DNA of 64,000 nucleotides from CAIWHR01 sp963726775 (GCA_963726775.1 CAVSDL010000001.1:744001-808000), one strand, 5' to 3'. Positions 54,675 through 63,957 are shown, counted from the stretch's first letter. The notes: a model not told the origin generated them from the sequence alone. Numbers and translations: made by a program.

Positions 54675-55424
54675 ATGCCGGCCGAGCCGATGACGCCCGA
54701 TTGCCTCGCGACACTCGGACTGCTGGGCGGCACGTTCGACCCCGTCCACTACGGACACCTCGAGCTCGCGCGCGAGGTGCAGGCATCGCTGGGTCTGTCC
54801 GGCGTGCGCCTGGTGCCGGCCGGTGATCCTCCGCACCGCGCGGCGCCCGTCGCGTCCGCCGCGCACCGGCTCGCGATGGTGGAGCTTGCCGTTGCCGACT
54901 GCCCGGGACTCGACGTGGACGCCCGCGAAGTCGCCCGCCCGGGTCCCAGCTACACGGTGCTCACGCTGGAGGAGCTGCGCCAAGAGACGCCCGCCCGGCC
55001 GCTCGCGCTGATCATCGGCGCCGACGCGCTGCTCGGCCTCCCCACGTGGTACCGTTGGCGCGAATTGTTCGATCTCGCGCACGTCGTCGTTGTTGCCCGG
55101 CCCGGGATCGCGCTTGAAGGGATGATGTCATCGGCGCTGGAAGCGGAATGGACGCGCCGCCTTGCGCGCGATCCGCAGGCGCTGTCGCGGGCGCCCGCCG
55201 GAGTGATCGTAACGCAACCCATCACCGCGCACGCGATATCCGCCAGCGCGATTCGCGCCCAACTTGCGCGAGGGCGCGAGGGCGCCGCGGCAGTGCGCGG
55301 TTTGCTCCCGTCCGCAGTATTGGCCTATATTGACCGCCACCAACTCTACCGCCTGCGCCCGGATGCGACTCAACAAGATCCAGAAGACCGCCGTAACCGC
55401 CCTCGAAGACATCAAGGCCCGTGA
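54675..55424 (+). CDS. nadD: Nicotinate-nucleotide adenylyltransferase
   Basis: Makes nicotinate adenine dinucleotide in NAD synthesis; 249 residues from ATG 54675 (or 244 from ATG 54690). LLGGTFDPVHYGHLELA near the N-terminus has the nucleotidyltransferase HxGH-type motif, and ISASAIRAQL is the ISxSxIR signature. The fold ends near YIDRHQLYRL; the remaining 23 residues are arginine-rich and overlap rsfS by 62 bases, so they may be a non-conserved extension. First gene of nadD-rsfS-rlmH-maf-rng. Confidence 0.93.
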   Translation: MPAEPMTPDCLATLGLLGGTFDPVHYGHLELAREVQASLGLSGVRLVPAGDPPHRAAPVASAAHRLAMVELAVADCPGLDVDAREVARPGPSYTVLTLEELRQETPARPLALIIGADALLGLPTWYRWRELFDLAHVVVVARPGIALEGMMSSALEAEWTRRLARDPQALSRAPAGVIVTQPITAHAISASAIRAQLARGREGAAAVRGLLPSAVLAYIDRHQLYRLRPDATQQDPEDRRNRPRRHQGP

Positions 55425-55731
55425 CATCACCGTCCTCGACGTCCGCAAGCTCACCAGCCTGTACGACACGTTGGTCGTCGCCAGCGCCGAATCCAACCGG
55501 CAGGTGAAGGCGCTTGCCAATCACGTCCGCGACAAATTGAAGGATGCCGGTGCGACGATCATCGGTGTCGAGGGCGAGGAGACCGGCGAATGGGTGCTGG
55601 TCGACGCCGGCGACATCGTCGTCCACGTCATGCAGCCGGCGGTGCGCGCCTATTACAATCTCGAAGAACTCTGGGCGCCGCCGAAACCTGGGCGCGCCCG
55701 GGCAAAGGCCACCCATCGCGCGGCTGCCTGA
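55363..55731 (+). CDS. rsfS: Ribosomal silencing factor RsfS
   Basis: Binds ribosomal protein uL14 and blocks subunit joining; 122 residues. VTALEDIKARDITVLDVRKL, the ASAESNRQVKALANHVRD segment and GEWVLVDAGDIVVHVM are diagnostic. ATG 55363 is inside nadD. The order nadD-rsfS-rlmH is strongly conserved in bacteria. Confidence 0.94.
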   Translation: MRLNKIQKTAVTALEDIKARDITVLDVRKLTSLYDTLVVASAESNRQVKALANHVRDKLKDAGATIIGVEGEETGEWVLVDAGDIVVHVMQPAVRAYYNLEELWAPPKPGRARAKATHRAAA

Positions 55732-55797
55732 CCGCGTTGCGAAGGTTTCTCCTTCGTCTTGCTGCCTGCGCGTCCCGCTCGCGGCGACCTTGCCGAG

Positions 55798-56265
55798 ATG
55801 AAGCTACGCGTCGTCGCGCTCGGCCACAAGATGCCCGCGTGGGTCGCCGCCGGATGGAACGACTACGCGCGCCGCATGCCGCGTGATTTCCCGCTGGAAC
55901 TGATCGAACTCAAGCCCGAGCCCCGCGACCGCGGCAAGCCCGTGCCCCAGCTGCTGATCGCCGAGGCCGAGCGCATTGCGGCCGCATGCAAGGGCGTCTT
56001 GGTCGTGGCGCTCGACGAACGCGGAGTACCATGGACGACGCGCGAGCTCGCCGACCGGCTCGGCCGCTGGCGCGACGGAGCGCGCGAGGTCGCGTTCGTC
56101 ATCGGCAGCGCGGACGGTCTCGCCGACGCCGTCAAACGCGACGCCGCTGCCATCGTCGCGCTTTCCGCGCTAACATTGCCGCACGCTCTGGTCCGGGTGC
56201 TCCTCGCCGAGCAGCTCTATCGTGCCGTCAGCCTGCTCTCGGGCCACCCTTATCATCGGGAATGA
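55798..56265 (+). CDS. rlmH: 23S rRNA pseudouridine-1915 N3-methyltransferase
   Basis: SPOUT methyltransferase acting on assembled 70S ribosomes; 155 residues, as in E. coli. FVIGSADGL is the SAM-binding glycine loop, LTLPHALVRVLLAEQLYRA and the terminal HPYHRE are family hallmarks. ATG 55798 gives MKLRVVALGHKMPAW, the expected N-terminus. It follows rsfS by 66 bases. Confidence 0.95.
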   Translation: MKLRVVALGHKMPAWVAAGWNDYARRMPRDFPLELIELKPEPRDRGKPVPQLLIAEAERIAAACKGVLVVALDERGVPWTTRELADRLGRWRDGAREVAFVIGSADGLADAVKRDAAAIVALSALTLPHALVRVLLAEQLYRAVSLLSGHPYHRE

Positions 56266-56316
56266 TGCGTGCAAGAATGACCCCGTGAATCCGGATCAAC
56301 AGGGCCCCGTGCGACC

Positions 56317-56931
56317 ATGAGCGCCATTGCCATCTACCTCGCCTCGCTGAGCCCTCGCCGGCAGGAGTTGCTGCGCCAGCTCGGCGTCGAATTCGAGCGG
56401 CTGATGCTGCGCGAAGCCACGGGCCGCCAGCGCGACGTCGTTGAAGAGGCGCTGGACGCCGAACCCGCGCTCCACTACGTCGAACGAATCGCCCGCACGA
56501 AGGCCGCGGTCGGCGGGCAGAGGATGCAACGGCGCGGATTGACGCCGCGACCCGTGCTCGGCGCCGATACCGAAGTGGTGCTCGACGGCGTGATATTCGG
56601 CAAGCCACGTGATGCCGCCGACGCGGCACGCATGCTGGCGCTGCTTTCGGGTCGCACTCACCATGTGCTGACCGCCGTCGCGCTCTGCTGGGAACAGGAG
56701 ATCGTCGCCGAAGTCTCGGCATCTGCCGTAACGTTCAGGGATCTCGGTAGCGATGAGGTTGCGCGCTACGTCGCCACCACCGAGCCGTTCGACAAGTCCG
56801 GCGGCTATGCCATCCAGGGCCGCGCGGCAGCGTTCATCAGCCGGCTGGACGGCAGCTATTCGGGCGTCATGGGTTTGCCGCTCTACGAGACCGCAGGGAT
56901 TCTCGCGCGCATCGGCTTCCCCGTGCTATAA
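56317..56931 (+). CDS. maf: Maf family nucleotide pyrophosphatase
   Basis: Hydrolyses non-canonical or dTTP/UTP-type nucleotides; 204 residues. YLASLSPRRQELL opens the protein (SxSPRR), LGADTEVVLDG and IFGKPRDAADAARML carry the catalytic Asp and Lys, and FDKSGGYAIQG closes the site. The first basic loop and extended sequence suggest the YhdE-like (dTTP/UTP) group, tentatively. It lies between rlmH and rng. Confidence 0.92.
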   Translation: MSAIAIYLASLSPRRQELLRQLGVEFERLMLREATGRQRDVVEEALDAEPALHYVERIARTKAAVGGQRMQRRGLTPRPVLGADTEVVLDGVIFGKPRDAADAARMLALLSGRTHHVLTAVALCWEQEIVAEVSASAVTFRDLGSDEVARYVATTEPFDKSGGYAIQGRAAAFISRLDGSYSGVMGLPLYETAGILARIGFPVL

Positions 56932-57014
56932 CGACCCCGACTGCATTGTCGCGCGACAACTCCGCTGCTCGCCGGCCGCAACAGGACTTCGACCATGATC
57001 CCCTGCCCTACCCG

Positions 57015-58478
57015 ATGCCTCATGAAATCCTTATCAACGTAACCCCCCAGGAAACCCGCGTCGCGATGCTGGAGCAGGGCGTCGTGCAGGAGCTCCACAT
57101 GGAGCGTGCCAGCGCGCGCGGGCTCGTCGGGAACATCTGCCTCGGCCGCGTCGCGCGCGTGCTTCCGGGCATGCAAAGCGCGTTTGTCGAAATCGGCCTC
57201 GAGCGCGCGGCCTTTCTCCATATCGCCGACATCTGGGAACACCGCCAGAACGGCCACGGCGGCAGCGACTCGCGCCCCATCGAAAAGATCCTCCACGAAG
57301 GGCAGTCGCTCCTGGTGCAGGTGATCAAGGACCCGATCGGCACCAAGGGCGCGCGGCTGTCGACGCAAATCAGCCTCGCCGGACGGCTGCTCGTCTACCT
57401 GCCGCAGGACTCTCACATCGGCATCTCGCAACGGATCGAGGACGAGGCCGAGCGCGAGATCCTCCGCGAAAAGCTCCAGCTTCTGCTGCCGGAGGGCCTC
57501 ACCGGCGGCTTCATCATCCGCACCATGGCGGAGACCGCCACCGAGCGCGAGATGCAGAACGATATCGAGTACCTCACCAAACTGTGGCGCGACTTGACGG
57601 AAGGCGCACGCGAAGTCCCGGCCCCGGCGCTCCTGCATCAGGATCTGAGCCTCGCCCAGCGCGTTCTGCGCGACATGGCCACCGAAGACACCGTGCGCGT
57701 GGTTGTCGATTCGCGCGAAACGTTCGTGAAAATGCTGGAATTCGCGCGCGAATACACGCCGGCGCTCCTCGATCGCATCCAGCACTACGCGGGCGAGCGA
57801 CCGCTGTTCGACCTCAACAGCGTCGAGGACGAAATAGAACGGGCGCTCGCACGCCGCGTGGGCCTCAAGTCCGGCGGGTACCTGATCGTCGACCAGACCG
57901 AGGCCATGACGACGATCGACGTCAACACCGGCGGCTTTGTCGGAGGCCGCAGCTTCGACGACACGATATTCAAGACCAACCTCGAGGCGGCGCAGGTGAT
58001 CGCACGGCAGCTGCGCCTGCGCAACCTCGGCGGCATCATCATCATCGACTTCATCGACATGGAGAACGCCGACCACCGCAACGCGGTGCTGGCGGAGCTA
58101 AATCGCGCACTCGACAGGGATCGCACGCGGCTCACGGTCAACGGCTTCACGCAACTCGGGCTGGTCGAGATGACGCGCAAACGCACGCGGGAGTCGCTTG
58201 CACACGTGCTGTGCGAGCCGTGCCCGACTTGCCACGGCCGCGGCGAACTGAAGACGGCGCAGACGATTTGCTACGAGATCCTGCGCGAAATCGTGCGCGA
58301 GGCGAAACAGTTCAATGCGCGCGAGTTCCGCATCCTCGCCGCGCAGCCGGTGATCGATCTGTTCCTCGACGAGGAATCGCAGTCGCTCGCCCAGCTCGGC
58401 GACTTCATCGGCAAGCCGATATCCCTTCAGGTCGAGTCGATCTACACGCAGGAGCAGTACGACATCGTGCTGATCTGA
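57015..58478 (+). CDS. rng: Ribonuclease G
   Basis: Endoribonuclease for 5' maturation of 16S rRNA and mRNA decay; 487 residues, matching E. coli RNase G (489). The S1 domain is near residues 35-125, the 5' sensor region follows, and the catalytic aspartates are in TTIDVNTGGF and IIIDFIDM. The zinc-link CEPCPTCHGRG is near residue 404. ATG 57015 gives MPHEILINVTPQETRVA, the usual N-terminus. Last gene of the nadD-to-rng series. Confidence 0.96.
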   Translation: MPHEILINVTPQETRVAMLEQGVVQELHMERASARGLVGNICLGRVARVLPGMQSAFVEIGLERAAFLHIADIWEHRQNGHGGSDSRPIEKILHEGQSLLVQVIKDPIGTKGARLSTQISLAGRLLVYLPQDSHIGISQRIEDEAEREILREKLQLLLPEGLTGGFIIRTMAETATEREMQNDIEYLTKLWRDLTEGAREVPAPALLHQDLSLAQRVLRDMATEDTVRVVVDSRETFVKMLEFAREYTPALLDRIQHYAGERPLFDLNSVEDEIERALARRVGLKSGGYLIVDQTEAMTTIDVNTGGFVGGRSFDDTIFKTNLEAAQVIARQLRLRNLGGIIIIDFIDMENADHRNAVLAELNRALDRDRTRLTVNGFTQLGLVEMTRKRTRESLAHVLCEPCPTCHGRGELKTAQTICYEILREIVREAKQFNAREFRILAAQPVIDLFLDEESQSLAQLGDFIGKPISLQVESIYTQEQYDIVLI

Positions 58479-58621
58479 GGTCGACTCGGGGCCGGGCGAA
58501 ACCCGGCGAACCCGGGGCACCGTGGCGCCCGATGCCGCCGGATGATGGCATCGCCAGCGTCGCTCGGAATGCGCCGTTCCGCAAGGCGGCGCCACTTCAA
58601 CCGCAGTGAGGAAGCTGCTCC
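58479..58621 (+). other. Spacer after rng with a short GC hairpin
   Basis: GCCGGG (58491-58496) pairs with CCCGGC (58502-58507) around CGAAA, 12 bases after the rng stop. No T-run follows, so factor-dependent termination would be needed. No gene is visible in the remaining bases. Confidence 0.3.
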
Positions 58622-59635
58622 ATGGGCACGTTTGGCCAGCTCTGGGCCCGCACGAAGGCGTACTTCGCCGATCTCTTCCGGCGCAAGCCGCCCGAGCCCG
58701 GACGCTTCGAAGCCGGCGCCGGGGGATCGTTCCGCGGCTTTCTGACGGGCGCGCCGTGGATCCTCCCGCGACGCGAGTATCTCGTCTACGTGCCGCAGGG
58801 CCATACGAACTGGCGGCGCACGCCGCTCCTCGTGCTGATTCACGGCTGCCGGCAGACGCCCGAGGAAATCGCCGCCGCGACGCGAATCACCGATCTTGCC
58901 GATCGCCTTGGCTGCCTGGTGCTCCTGCCGCGCCAGAATCCCCGCGCCAATGCGTGGAGCTGCTGGAACTGGTTCGATCCGGCGACCTCGCGCGGCTGGG
59001 GCGAGACGGCGATCGTGGCCGCCCAGATCCGTGCCGTGCGCCGCAAGTACCGGATCGCCCGCAAGCGCATGTTCGTGGCGGGACTTTCTTCCGGCGGAGG
59101 GCTCGCGGCGGCGCTCGGCATGATGCGTCCCGACCTGATCGCCGGCACATTCGTGCACTCGGGTGTCGCGTGCGGCGCGGCATCGTCCGCCCTTGCCGCA
59201 TTCGCCGTGCTGACGAGCGGCGCCGACACGGATTTCGTCAACATCGCGTCCGACGCTCGCGCGGAGGCGAGGCCGGAAACGCTGCCGGTCCCCTTGGTGA
59301 CGTTCCACGGCAACGACGACACTATCGTCGCGCCTGTCAACGCCGCGCAGCTCGTCCGGCAATATCTGGCGTTGAACGGGCACCCGGCGGCGGCGCTCGG
59401 CACGATCCGCGAGCTGCCTCCCCACGACCATGCCGAGGCTACGACTACCGTGGACGGACGCACGGTGACGACGACGGAATGGCGCGTTGGAAATCGCCTC
59501 GTGGCGCGGCATGTTCTTGTCCAGGGGCTCGGCCATGCCTGGAGCGGCGGGGACGACAAGTATCCGTACAATGACCCCCTTGCGCCCGACGCCACGGCGA
59601 CGCTCGACGCCTTCGTCCGCGAAGCGCGACTGTAG
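58622..59635 (+). CDS. PHB depolymerase-like/feruloyl-type esterase
   Basis: Alpha/beta hydrolase of the LpqC/esterase-PHB family, 337 residues. The oxyanion region is LIHGCRQTPEE, the nucleophile elbow is GLSSGGG with the active serine near residue 159, the Asp is in FHGNDDTIV and the His in GLGHAWSGGD. No signal peptide is visible; the N-terminus has FGQLWARTKAYFADLF, an amphipathic helix. It could be an intracellular esterase acting on short PHB oligomers or on aromatic esters; the sequence does not decide. Confidence 0.85.
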   Translation: MGTFGQLWARTKAYFADLFRRKPPEPGRFEAGAGGSFRGFLTGAPWILPRREYLVYVPQGHTNWRRTPLLVLIHGCRQTPEEIAAATRITDLADRLGCLVLLPRQNPRANAWSCWNWFDPATSRGWGETAIVAAQIRAVRRKYRIARKRMFVAGLSSGGGLAAALGMMRPDLIAGTFVHSGVACGAASSALAAFAVLTSGADTDFVNIASDARAEARPETLPVPLVTFHGNDDTIVAPVNAAQLVRQYLALNGHPAAALGTIRELPPHDHAEATTTVDGRTVTTTEWRVGNRLVARHVLVQGLGHAWSGGDDKYPYNDPLAPDATATLDAFVREARL

Positions 59636-59701
59636 GACTGCTTATCGTTCGATTCGACGCGCATGGCGGGCGGCATACTCCACGCACAGGACGGAACCAT
59701 C

Positions 59702-60088
59702 ATGACGACCACCGGCATGAATCATTTCACGGTGCTCACCGACGACGTGCCGCGCACCGTCGGCTTCTACCGCGACCTGCTCGGTCTGACCGAAGGCTAT
59801 CGGCCACCGCTCGCCTTTCCCGGCGCGTGGCTGTACGCGGACGGTCGGGCAGTCCTCCACGTGGTCGGTGGAAAATCACGCGATCAGCTGAAACCGGGCG
59901 TCATCGACCACATGGCATTTTCGGCGACGGGCCTTGCCGACGCGCTCGCAACCCTTGCGGCGCGCGGCATTGACCATGTATACCGTCAGCAACCCGAGTC
60001 CGGCGTCTGGCAGGTGTTCTTCCACGACCCCAACGGTGCCCGCGTCGAGCTCGACTTCGCGGCCGACGAATCCGCGCCGCCGCGTTGA
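59702..60088 (+). CDS. VOC family protein (glyoxalase-like)
   Basis: Single vicinal-oxygen-chelate domain pair, 128 residues. MNHFTVLTDDVPRTVGFYRDLLGL is the opening unit and IDHMAFSATGLADAL the second; HDPNGARVELDF carries the final metal ligand Glu. Likely a metal-dependent dimer. ATG 59702 (MTTTGMNHF) is chosen over an upstream ATG at 59663. Substrate unknown. A second VOC protein follows. Confidence 0.85.
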   Translation: MTTTGMNHFTVLTDDVPRTVGFYRDLLGLTEGYRPPLAFPGAWLYADGRAVLHVVGGKSRDQLKPGVIDHMAFSATGLADALATLAARGIDHVYRQQPESGVWQVFFHDPNGARVELDFAADESAPPR

Positions 60089-60149
60089 CAGCGGCACCCT
60101 CCACAATGCCCGGCATTGCCGCCGCTTTCTGCCGCACGGCCCGCCGACC

Positions 60150-60806
60150 TTGAACCGGCCTCCGCGTTCACCTGTCGCGACGCTCGATCATCTCGTCGTC
60201 GCCGCGACCACGCTGGCCGACGGCATCGACTGGTTTGCCGAGGTCACCGGTGCGACGCCGCAGCCCGGCGGCAAGCACGTCGCGATGGGCACGCACAATG
60301 CGCTGCTGAAGCTGGGTGAGCGCGTCTATCTCGAAATTATCGCGATCGATCCGGAAGGCGTCAAACCGGCGCGACCACGCTGGTTCGGCCTCGACAGCGT
60401 CGCCTTGCAGGCGGAACTCACCCTGCGCCCGCAATTGATTCACTGGGTGGCCCGCTCCGACGATATCGAGCGCGCCGTCGGGGAATGCCCGGTCGCGCTG
60501 GGCGCGGTGCATCCGATGGCGCGCGGCGACTACCGGTGGCGAATCACGATTCCCGATGACGGCGCGCTCCCCGGCAAGGGCATCGTGCCGACGCTGATCC
60601 ACTGGGACGTGGCGACGCACCCCGCGGACGTGCTGCCGGAGTCGCACGTTTCGATCGCGGGCCTCGCCGCATCGCACGCCGACCCCGCGCAGATCCGCGC
60701 GGCGCTTGCGGCCCTGGGTTTCGATGGCGTGCTGCCGGTCACGTACGACCGCGAGGCGCGCCTCGCGGCGATGCTGCGGACCCCACGGGGGATCGTGACG
60801 CTTTGA
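60150..60806 (+). CDS. VOC family protein (Glyoxalase_3-like)
   Basis: A 218-residue protein starting at TTG 60150, reading NRPPRSPVATLDHLVVAATTL. The N-terminal unit has GIDWFAEVTGATPQPGGKHVAMGTHN-like VOC features, and the rest (LIHWVARSDDIERAV, RGDYRWRITIPDD) fits the larger Glyoxalase_3 family. No ATG or GTG start lies near the domain. The function is unknown. Confidence 0.75.
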   Translation: MNRPPRSPVATLDHLVVAATTLADGIDWFAEVTGATPQPGGKHVAMGTHNALLKLGERVYLEIIAIDPEGVKPARPRWFGLDSVALQAELTLRPQLIHWVARSDDIERAVGECPVALGAVHPMARGDYRWRITIPDDGALPGKGIVPTLIHWDVATHPADVLPESHVSIAGLAASHADPAQIRAALAALGFDGVLPVTYDREARLAAMLRTPRGIVTL

Positions 60807-60862
60807 TTGAATCCGCCGTTCGCATTTGAAGCGGCGCGCCGACGCAGGGGGCCCGCGGCGTC

Positions 60863-61978
60863 TTACGCGAGCGCCCCGCGCGCCGCGACCGGCCACACGC
60901 TCTCGACCCGACTGCCGCGGACGCCGACAATCCAGTCGTAGAGATTGACCGTGGGGTCGCAATGGCCCGGAATCAGCCAGAGACGATCGCCGAGGACCGG
61001 CGGCTCGGCATGCGCCCCCACCACGATCACGCCGTGCTCGTCCGAAGCCGTCACGAAATCCAGCCCCCGCGCACCGTAAACCTGCGGCGGGCCGGAATCG
61101 AACGCGAACGCTTTCAGCCCGGCGTCGATGATCGCGCGCTCGCGCACCGGCGCGCTCATCACCATCGCCACGACATAGAGGCTTTGCTCGAAGTGGTGCT
61201 GCTCCGGCGCCAGCGCATTCCGGTTGTAGTCGGCGTCCATGAAGATGTACGAGCCCGGCTGGACCTCGGTGTAGACGCCGCTGTCGCGCTCGTGCTGCCA
61301 GGTGCCGGTGCCGCCGCCGGTGACGACCGGGCACGCAATGCCGGCGGCCTCGATCGCCATTTTCGTCTCGCGCGCGAGCTCCGACGCGCGAACGATCGCG
61401 GCGCGCCGCTCGTCCGGTGCGCGCAGGTGTTGCGCCGCGCCATGGTAGGCATGGATCCCGCGGAAGCGGAGCATCGGCGTGCGCGCAACCGTTTCCGCGA
61501 TCGCCACCGCCGCGGCGCCGGGCACGACGCCACACCGCGCGCCACCGACATCGATCTCGACCAGCACGTCGAGCGTGCTGCCCGCCGCCCGCGCTGCCGC
61601 ACCGATCTGGCGAACGTTTTCGGCGTCATCGGCCAGGACGCCGATGGCAGCCTCCCTCGCCAGCGCGGCCAGCCGCGCGAGCTTTGCCGCCCCGACGATC
61701 TCGTTGGTGATCAGGACATCGCGGACCCCGGCCGCGACGAATGCCTCGGCCTCGCCGACTTTCTGGCAGCAGATGCCCGCCGCGCCGCGCTCGATTTGCG
61801 CAAGGGCGATGTCAGGGCATTTGTGCGATTTCGCGTGCGGGCGCAGCGCGACGCCGGCGCCGCGCACCGCGTTCGCCATCAGGTCGAGATTGCGCTCGAA
61901 GGCGTCGAGGTCGACGATGAGCGCGGGCGTGTCGATATCACCGACATTCGCGCCCGCGCGAGCAGGAAGGGTCTGCAT
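60863..61978 (-). CDS. DSD1-family PLP enzyme (D-threonine aldolase/D-serine dehydratase-like)
   Basis: Fold-type III PLP enzyme of 371 residues: alanine-racemase-like barrel followed by a small beta domain. The PLP lysine is in RPHAKSHKCPDIA near residue 50. The barrel shows DVLVEIDVGGARCGV, GGGTGTW, and PGSYIFMDADY. The C-terminal metal site IPGHCDPTVNLYD, with His and Cys, is diagnostic of the D-serine dehydratase/D-threonine aldolase group, which needs Zn or Mn. The exact reaction is not certain. Convergent with the second VOC gene. Confidence 0.87.
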   Translation of the reverse strand: MQTLPARAGANVGDIDTPALIVDLDAFERNLDLMANAVRGAGVALRPHAKSHKCPDIALAQIERGAAGICCQKVGEAEAFVAAGVRDVLITNEIVGAAKLARLAALAREAAIGVLADDAENVRQIGAAARAAGSTLDVLVEIDVGGARCGVVPGAAAVAIAETVARTPMLRFRGIHAYHGAAQHLRAPDERRAAIVRASELARETKMAIEAAGIACPVVTGGGTGTWQHERDSGVYTEVQPGSYIFMDADYNRNALAPEQHHFEQSLYVVAMVMSAPVRERAIIDAGLKAFAFDSGPPQVYGARGLDFVTASDEHGVIVVGAHAEPPVLGDRLWLIPGHCDPTVNLYDWIVGVRGSRVESVWPVAARGALA

Positions 61979-62066
61979 GGCGTGGATCGTAACCCGTAAT
62001 CGACCCGAATACCCGGCAGTCCCTCAGGGGCCAGGGCAAACCACGGTGGCTGCGCAACGCCAGTTT

Positions 62067-62921
62067 TCATTTGGCTCCGGTGGAGTCGCCTGCCGCGAGC
62101 TGGCCGTAAACGACGTGCGCAATCTTCAGCAGCTGCGCACGGTCGAGATTGCCGGAGATCGCGTAGCCACAGGCATCGTCGATCCAGTAGAACACGCCGA
62201 CGCCGTTTTCCAGCGCATAGCGGAATGCCGTCTCGCCGGTGCCCGTCGACGACACGGCGTCGTACGACAACTGCTTGCGGACCTGCAGCGAGAGCCGTTG
62301 CTTGTCGGCATTCTCGTACATGAAAAATGCTGTCGGTTTTTCATTGCCGGCGACGAGTCGCCCGCCGACGAGAGCGTAACCGATGCCGTTGAGGTCCGGT
62401 GCGTGCACCTGGAAGCCGAGTCGCTTGGTAAGCCAGTTGACCAGGCTCTTCTCCTCGTTCGCCCAGACTTCGACCGGGCGCCGAACGTCCGCCGCGTACA
62501 ACGCATGCGCGAGCGCTGCCTGCCGCGCAAACGTCGTCGGCGTGCCGGCACGCTCGATCAGCGCGTCACGCCCAAACCAGCCGAGTCCCACGCCAAGCAC
62601 CAGCGTGGCCGCGACGCCGAATGCCGGGGCGAGCCACCGGCGCACGAAGCCGCGCTTCGCGGACATGGCCGGGGGACGAGCGGCGGCGAGCAGCACGTCC
62701 GGGATCGGTTCCGCAAGAATCGGGTCGAGCGCGTCGCGAAGCAATGCATTCTGGGCCCGGATTTCGGCAACCCGCCCCGCGAGCTCGGGATCGCAGCCCA
62801 AAGCAACTTCGACGACGGCCGCGCGATCCGGGGCAAGCCGGCCGTCGGCGTACGCGTGGACGTCGGCCTCGGGGACGGCGGCAGGAGTGGCGGAACTCAC
62901 GACCTGGGTACCCTTGTTCAT
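62067..62921 (-). CDS. Anti-sigma factor, membrane anchored
   Basis: Protein of 284 residues that probably holds the adjacent ECF sigma factor inactive. A cytoplasmic N-terminal part (about residues 1-90) with DVHAYADGRLAPDRAAVVE resembles the anti-sigma domains of this class. One transmembrane helix (LAPAFGVAATLVLGVGLGWF) lies near residues 92-112. The periplasmic part of about 165 residues includes EVWANEEKSLVNWLTKRLG and FMYENADKQRLSL. The ATG overlaps the sigma stop (ATGA), as usual for such pairs. The signal is unknown. Confidence 0.85.
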   Translation of the reverse strand: MNKGTQVVSSATPAAVPEADVHAYADGRLAPDRAAVVEVALGCDPELAGRVAEIRAQNALLRDALDPILAEPIPDVLLAAARPPAMSAKRGFVRRWLAPAFGVAATLVLGVGLGWFGRDALIERAGTPTTFARQAALAHALYAADVRRPVEVWANEEKSLVNWLTKRLGFQVHAPDLNGIGYALVGGRLVAGNEKPTAFFMYENADKQRLSLQVRKQLSYDAVSSTGTGETAFRYALENGVGVFYWIDDACGYAISGNLDRAQLLKIAHVVYGQLAAGDSTGAK

Positions 62922-63460
62922 TTCACGATGCGGAGCGCGGAAGCGGGTTCCGCAATCAGTCGCCGCAGCTTGTCGCGGGCACGGGATAGCCGCGACATCA
63001 CCGTGCCGATCGGTATGGATAGCACCGCGGCGATCTCTTCGTAGCGCAACTCCTCGACCGCGGCGAGCAGCAGCACTTCGCGCTGGTCCGCAGGCAGGCG
63101 TCCGATCTGCTGGACCAGCTCCAGGAGCTCGATCCTGTCCAGCTGGTTGGAGCGAACCGGGAGTTGCCACGCCGCGCCTCCCTCATCCGCATCGAGAGAG
63201 ACGTTGAGGGCATCGCGGCGGATGAGCGCCAGCTGGTTGATATGGACGTTATGCATGACGGTGAACAGCCAGGCGCGCAAATCGGTACCGGCCTGCCAGA
63301 GCCGCCGCTTCTCCCAGGCGCGAGCCAGCGTGTCCTGGACGAGGTCGTCGGCGCGGGTCACGTCGCCCGTCAGCACCCGCGCGTAGCGGCGCAGGCGCGG
63401 GATCGCGGCGACGAGGTCGGGGTGCGGAAGCGCGGCGGCGTCGGCTGCGGTGGGTGACAT
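62918..63460 (-). CDS. ECF-type RNA polymerase sigma factor
   Basis: Alternative sigma factor of 180 residues. Region 2 shows RLRRYARVLTGDVTRADDLVQDTLARAW and DLRAWLFTVMHNVHINQ, region 4 ADQREVLLLAAVEEL, YEEIAAVLSIPIGTVMSRLSRARDKLR. It is translationally coupled to the anti-sigma factor downstream (ATGA). Its own promoter is not obvious in the 110 bases upstream. Confidence 0.92.
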   Translation of the reverse strand: MSPTAADAAALPHPDLVAAIPRLRRYARVLTGDVTRADDLVQDTLARAWEKRRLWQAGTDLRAWLFTVMHNVHINQLALIRRDALNVSLDADEGGAAWQLPVRSNQLDRIELLELVQQIGRLPADQREVLLLAAVEELRYEEIAAVLSIPIGTVMSRLSRARDKLRRLIAEPASALRIVK

Positions 63461-63570
63461 GTTGCGGCAACGGGCTCGTCAGATCGCGCTTCGCGAAAGC
63501 ACGGCCCGGCCCGGGGGATTCGGACCGGGCCGCATGGCGCGATATTACTCCGCGCGCGCCAAACCGGTCG

Positions 63571-63957
63571 CTACTCCTTGGCCACGTGCCAGACGTTGTT
63601 GAAGCCATCGCCGGTCTTCTCGCCCGGCTTCTGGTCCTTGGCCCAGAGGTAGAGGGGCTTGCCCTTGTACGCCCACTGCTTGGCACCGTCGTCGCGAGTG
63701 ACGACCGACCAGTCGCCCGCGGCCTTCGCGTCGGCGGCGACCGCCAGCGGCGGCCAGTTCGCCGCGCAGGGGCCATTGCAGACGCTCTTGCCGCTGCCCG
63801 CTGTATCGCGGTCGAACGTGTACAGGGTCATCCCGGCGGGATTGGCGAGAACGCCGTCGGTCATCCTGGCGGGGGCCGCCGACATCGGCGTCGAAGCGCA
63901 CGCGGCAACGATCGACGCGGCGAGCAGCACCGCAGATACGTGAAGGACGGAAACCAT
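63571..63957 (-). CDS. Small COG4315-like lipoprotein with secreted-repeat motifs
   Basis: A 128-residue exported lipoprotein; lipobox region ASIVAAC with the lipidated Cys at about residue 20. Two units of the lipoprotein-repeat type follow: MTLYTFDRDTAGSGKSVCNG (with CNGPCAANWPPL) and KPLYLWAKDQKPGEKTGDGF ending NNVWHV. Family members are predicted extracytoplasmic proteins of unknown function. Codon start 63957 has GGGAG 7-8 bases upstream. It lies upstream of the sigma/anti-sigma pair and may belong to its regulon. Confidence 0.85.
   Translation of the reverse strand: MVSVLHVSAVLLAASIVAACASTPMSAAPARMTDGVLANPAGMTLYTFDRDTAGSGKSVCNGPCAANWPPLAVAADAKAAGDWSVVTRDDGAKQWAYKGKPLYLWAKDQKPGEKTGDGFNNVWHVAKE

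Noticed and set aside
58491..58507. Hairpin after rng as an intrinsic terminator
   Set aside because: The stem is only six base pairs and no T-run follows.
63461..63570. Inverted repeat CGGCCCGG...CCGGGCCG between the lipoprotein and sigma genes as a terminator
   Set aside because: Stem is plausible but no T-run on the minus strand; could equally be chance in GC-rich DNA.
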